The notes under the pieces are model-generated. The model searched no databases. It had not been told where the DNA came from and saw only the letters and a program-made list of their open reading frames with translations. From Comamonas resistens (GTDB taxonomy: Bacteria > Pseudomonadota > Gammaproteobacteria > Burkholderiales > Burkholderiaceae_C), in the NCBI RefSeq assembly GCF_030064165.1, contig NZ_CP125947.1, positions 4,774,001-4,838,000 on the forward strand: a stretch of DNA of 64,000 nucleotides, read 5' to 3'. The position numbers and the translations under genes are program-made. Shown here one piece after another: positions 61,135 through 64,000 of this stretch (its first letter is position 1; each line of letters begins with the position of its first letter).

Positions 61135-61824
61135 CTATTGCCCGACATCTGCGCTGGCAACCTTGGCAGCTGATGTCAAATATCTGCGATGAAATCTGCG
61201 CGGCGTCTGTCCGCCTTTAGTCAATGTAAAAGCGATTGGGACATAGCTACATAGAACATCTACTGATTGCAGCCGGCAATCTATGGTGATATAGATGTGC
61301 AGCTCCGAGCTGCCTATAAGAACTTGGTCGATTCACACTGACGCCGCTGTCGGCGGCTCACCTGCACCCCTCGCTTCGCTAGTGTGGTGTTCGACGCATA
61401 GAGGGATATAAAACCGCGCCTTCGCCGCCCTGGCATTGTTGCGAATCCTCGCGATACCTACGGGTATCACTGCGGCTCGCCCCTCGCCAGAACGACGAAT
61501 CCATCGGTTTTCTTAAGTTCCTCATAGCATCGAACACAACACTAGATAGAATCGACTCTTGCGCCGTTGCGGCTGCATGCTGGCGCTGGCTACAGGTCCA
61601 GCACGATCCGAGCGTCCTTGGCTGCGCCTGGCGGATGTCATGGTCAGTCCAATTTGATGTTCAGCTCGCGTATCAGCTTTTGCAAGCGCGCGCTCTCGGT
61701 TTTGTGCGGACGAAAGCCGTCTGAAATTCAGGTGCGCAAGGTCTGTTATCCGATGCAGGTTTTACCTGAATTTTGAATAAAAATAGTCTGAACCGCTTAT
61801 GTGGTAGCGTGTTTAGCTATCAAT
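61135..61824. other. Non-coding stretch upstream of the amidase operon
   Basis: It should hold the amiE promoter near its left end; a TTGACA is present on the minus strand at 61174-61179 but no convincing -10 box was found at the right spacing. The rest shows short broken frames and no recognisable gene. Confidence 0.35.
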
Positions 61825-62275
61825 TTATACGTCGCTGCGCAGCAGGTCGTACACCGCGCGCAGCCCCTACGTGTCGCGGCCCAGGCGACGCGTCGGCCAG
61901 CAAGCGTACCCAGCGCATGCGCTGCGTGGTGGCGTCCAGAGCCTGGCGGGTGGGCGCATCGAGCTACGTGCGCCATTGCTGCCAGTGCGGGCGGGCGGCT
62001 TCCATCACGCCGGCCTGACGCAGGTACAGCGCGGTGGAGTAGGCGTAGCACAGCGCGTCCTTGACGATGCACAGCTCGCGCGGCAGCGTGGCGAGCGGGT
62101 CGTCCTCGAAGTCGATGTAGCCGATCATGTCGTCCGCGCAGCGCACCATGTTGCGGGCAAAGCCCTGTCTCAAACAGGTGCCACTTCCGTGTATGCGCCG
62201 CCACAGCGCCTGCTAGGGCGCATGGCGCGCGGCGGCCTCGATCTCGTCGGCCAGCACGGCGGGCAGCTGGCTTCG
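61825..62275 (-). pseudogene. Decayed gene of unknown family
   Basis: One continuous protein-like reading shows two in-frame stops (near 62215 and 61968) and a frameshift before its end, RAVYDLLRSDV at 61825. The best-preserved part is DFEDDPLATLPRELCIVKDALCY with LYLRQAG after it. Family not recognised. It ends at its 5' side against the M20 fragment. Confidence 0.5.
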
Positions 62276-62505
62276 ACGATGTGCGTATCGTCAGCCCTCA
62301 TGCAGATGGGACCGCACCAGCAGTGATCGCTCGGCGTCCGACTCCAGCTGGAAAGCCAATAGTGCTGTTGTACACGCACCATGACGTCCAGCCAGTGCGC
62401 GACGACAACGAATGGAAGTCTTCGCCGTTTCAACCGACCAAACGCGACGGACGGCTCTACGGCCGCGGTGCCGCGGCCGAAAAAGCGGGAGTAGCCGTAC
62501 ACCTA
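62260..62505 (+). pseudogene. Internal fragment of an M20-family metallopeptidase
   Basis: The frame AGFDDVRIVSPHADG...IVLLYTHHDVQPV...WKSSPFQPTKRDGRLYGRGAA matches M20 dipeptidases. It includes the first zinc His in YTHHDVQP and the RLYGRGAA motif, where the zinc Asp normally follows as DDK and here reads AEK. Both ends of the gene are missing; similarity ends at about 62505. Confidence 0.7.
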
Positions 62506-62739
62506 GCTGTGATGTTCCGATGGTTTGTTTTGATGCTCTTCAGAGCTTGCAGCATCGTTATCAAGCTGAACGAGCTGCGGTCCCTGACTTGTACAAACCT
62601 CTGTCCATGACCTGTCCTTCTCCGATTGGAAAGAACGAGCATGGGATGACCATAGCGCTCCCCAGGCCAGCACGAAGATGACCAGCAGGACGCTATGGCG
62701 GCGCCCCAGGTCAAGTCGAGCGAGTTGCGGTGCTACCTG
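62503..62739 (-). pseudogene. Truncated DUF2946-like copper-associated gene
   Basis: 78 codons reading RRHSVLLVIFVLAWGALW, then WTEVCTSQGPQLVQLD and a His-rich end. DUF2946 proteins normally finish with an HCPFC-type motif, which is missing because the frame stops at the seam with the M20 fragment. There is no ATG/GTG/TTG before the hydrophobic segment, so expression is doubtful. It follows the PCu(A)C gene on the same strand. Confidence 0.55.
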
Positions 62740-62756
62740 TTACTTGTCAGCTGAGA

Positions 62757-63245
62757 TTAATGGGCGTAGCCGGCTTTGCTGCCATGGCCTCCATGCTCAG
62801 CAGGAGCACTGCCGCTGTTGAGAGGTCGCACTTGCGCTTGCACCTCAACCGTCTCACGTTCACCCGCTTTACTCTCAAAGGTCAGGGTCAATGGGACGGT
62901 CTCACCTTCTTTGATGGGGCCGGGCAAATTCAACAGCATCACGTGATAGCCACCGGGCTTGAGCTCTACGGTTTTGGCAGCAGGCAGATCCACCGCCGGA
63001 ACTTGGCGCATCTTCATCGTATTGTCTTGCATGCTCATCTCATGCACTTCCACATTTGGGGAGACTGGAGAGCTGGCAGATACCAGGCGGGTGTCCTTTG
63101 CAGATTGCAGCTGCATGAAGGCCCCGGTCGCCTTTTGTTGCGGAACAGTGGCGCGTACCCACGCGTCTTTGACGGTGATCTGCGCGTGCGCGGAACTGGC
63201 GATCAAAGCTAGGGCCACGGCAGCAAAACGGAAAATGGAAGTCAT
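62757..63245 (-). CDS. PCu(A)C-family periplasmic copper chaperone
   Basis: 162 aa with signal peptide (~21 residues, AHAQ). Copper motif HEMSM...MKMRQVP...GGYHVML gives the conserved H and M ligands, and a His-rich tail (EHGGHGSKAGYAH) may add a second site. It delivers Cu(I) to the CuA site of cytochrome oxidase together with SCO. AGGAGAG precedes the ATG at 63245; the frame start 33 bases further up has no such site. Confidence 0.9.
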   Translation of the reverse strand: MTSIFRFAAVALALIASSAHAQITVKDAWVRATVPQQKATGAFMQLQSAKDTRLVSASSPVSPNVEVHEMSMQDNTMKMRQVPAVDLPAAKTVELKPGGYHVMLLNLPGPIKEGETVPLTLTFESKAGERETVEVQAQVRPLNSGSAPAEHGGHGSKAGYAH

Positions 63246-63287
63246 GTTTCTCTCCTGAAGTGGGGATGGGTGATTCATAGATGGCTA

Positions 63288-63905
63288 TCAGAGCAAGAGC
63301 TTGCGCAGGTCTTGGGCAAACTCTTGGGCACTTTGCTGATGACGCAGCACCAGTCGCAACTTGCCGCTTGGGTCGTAGACAAAAGTCAACGCGGTGTGGT
63401 CCATCGTGTACGAGCTACCGGTGGAGACCTTCTCGTAATGGACTTTGAATTCCTTGGCCGTTTCTGCCGTGCGCTGCAGATCGCCGTAGAGCCCAATAAA
63501 ACTGGGATCGAAGGCTGCGGTGTAGGCTTTGAGGACCTCAGGGGTATCGCGCTCGGGATCGACAGTGACAAACAGCACCTGCAGGCGATCACCGTCTTTG
63601 CCCAGGAGTTGCTTGACCTCTGCGGCACGCACCAAGGCCGTCGGACAAACATCCGGGCACTGCGTGAAGCCGAAAAACACCATCACGGCCTTGCCTTTGA
63701 AATCAGCCAAAGTGCGTGTCTTACCCTCTGGGTCTTTCAGCTCAAAATCGCGCCCCTGTTCGGACCCGCTGACATCAATGCCATTGAAGACCATTTTTCG
63801 TTGACAGCCTGACAGGCCGATCAGCGCCAATCCGCCCATGGTCAGCAGTGTTCTGCGCGATGGCCTATTTTTCATGGTTGCCATTTCCGTGTTCTCCAGA
63901 GTCAT
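63288..63905 (-). CDS. SCO1/SenC/PrrC-family copper metallochaperone
   Basis: 205 aa lipoprotein-like (lipobox LSGC near residue 34) with a thioredoxin fold. Copper ligands are CPDVCP (~83-88) and the distant His in MDHTAL (~169). It assembles the CuA centre. The ATG at 63905 overlaps the upstream stop (ATGA); later ATGs at 63884 or 63875 are possible. It precedes the PCu(A)C gene. Confidence 0.9.
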   Translation of the reverse strand: MTLENTEMATMKNRPSRRTLLTMGGLALIGLSGCQRKMVFNGIDVSGSEQGRDFELKDPEGKTRTLADFKGKAVMVFFGFTQCPDVCPTALVRAAEVKQLLGKDGDRLQVLFVTVDPERDTPEVLKAYTAAFDPSFIGLYGDLQRTAETAKEFKVHYEKVSTGSSYTMDHTALTFVYDPSGKLRLVLRHQQSAQEFAQDLRKLLL

Positions 63906-64000
63906 GGTTGAGGTCCTTTGGACGCCGTTTCGTTAAAGCCTTTAGAGGCCAGCGCAGTGCGTATCTGTGGATTGAAGTCCTTGAACATCTCCGCGACCAT
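63902..64000 (-). CDS. 3' end of an unidentified gene upstream of SCO1
   Basis: Only the last 32 codons are inside the window (ends FNETASKGPQP). The stop overlaps the SCO1 start, so it is cotranscribed with the copper-delivery genes. Too short to identify. Confidence 0.5.
   Translation of the reverse strand: MVAEMFKDFNPQIRTALASKGFNETASKGPQP

Noticed and set aside
61150-61179. Sigma-70 promoter for amiE at TTGACA
   Set aside because: No plausible -10 hexamer at 16-18 bases, so no promoter was called.
61797-62204. 135-codon minus-strand frame rich in Arg, Ala and His
   Set aside because: Low-complexity composition; another frame of the same strand shows protein-like sequence with stops, so this is a shadow of a decayed gene.
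1-64000. CRISPR array, tRNA/rRNA genes, integrase and attachment-site repeats
   Set aside because: I looked for regularly spaced repeats, tRNA-like clover leaves, a tyrosine recombinase and a tRNA 3'-end repeat, and saw none.

Overview
The window looks like accessory DNA of a high-GC betaproteobacterium of the order Burkholderiales (Comamonadaceae/Alcaligenaceae style). The inference rests on codon use, on a PFGI-1/ICEclc-type (MPF-G, MOBH) conjugation module and on the family mix of the cargo. No rRNA, tRNA, CRISPR array, integrase or element end was found, so I read it as the inside and one flank of an integrative conjugative element (ICE) with stacked cargo.

Region 1 (1-2123) is a five-haem cytochrome c fusion. 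Region 2 (2454-30649) is the conjugation module: PilL-type lipoprotein, TIGR03759, lytic transglycosylase, TIGR03765, TraD coupling ATPase, TIGR03747, RAQPRD, TIGR03758/03745/03750/03746/03749/03752/03751, TraC/VirB4 ATPase, DsbA-like protein, RadC, HTH and HU proteins, TIGR03757/03756/03755, TraG, DUF3742, the YhaV-PrlF toxin-antitoxin pair and a MobH relaxase. A thioesterase/Rieske oxygenase/TetR cassette (8515-11037) sits inside the transfer genes.

Region 3 (30650-37000) is metal and membrane cargo: an SmtB/CadC-type repressor, a Zn/Cd/Pb P-type ATPase, cytochrome b561 and lipoyl synthase in one overlapping operon. Next to it lie a truncated CopZ-like ORF coupled to a phosphatidylserine decarboxylase and a second, decayed copy of the relaxase 3' end. 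Region 4 (37000-46700) has a TauE/SafE permease, a GlxA-type regulator and a methyltransferase. It then has the most striking operon: an LLM flavin oxidoreductase, two tandem sirtuins of the ADP-ribosylating class M type, an HD hydrolase, a nicotinamidase and a nicotinate phosphoribosyltransferase. Nicotinamide released by the sirtuins could be returned to NAD by the last two enzymes of the same operon.

Region 5 (46783-53900) carries DsbD, an OmpR/QseC-type two-component pair, a ChaC-like protein, an NreB-like MFS exporter with a CsoR/RcnR-family repressor, and an isochorismatase-family hydrolase. An IS481-family remnant follows. Region 6 (54767-61134) is an aliphatic amidase operon, amiE-amiS-(CbbQ/NorQ-like AAA+)-(CbbO/NorD-like VWA)-amiC-amiR. 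It has a leader terminator suited to AmiR antitermination and a frameshift in amiS. Region 7 (61135-64000) holds decayed fragments meeting at a recombination seam near 62505, then copper-delivery genes (DUF2946 remnant, PCu(A)C, SCO1) running off the window.
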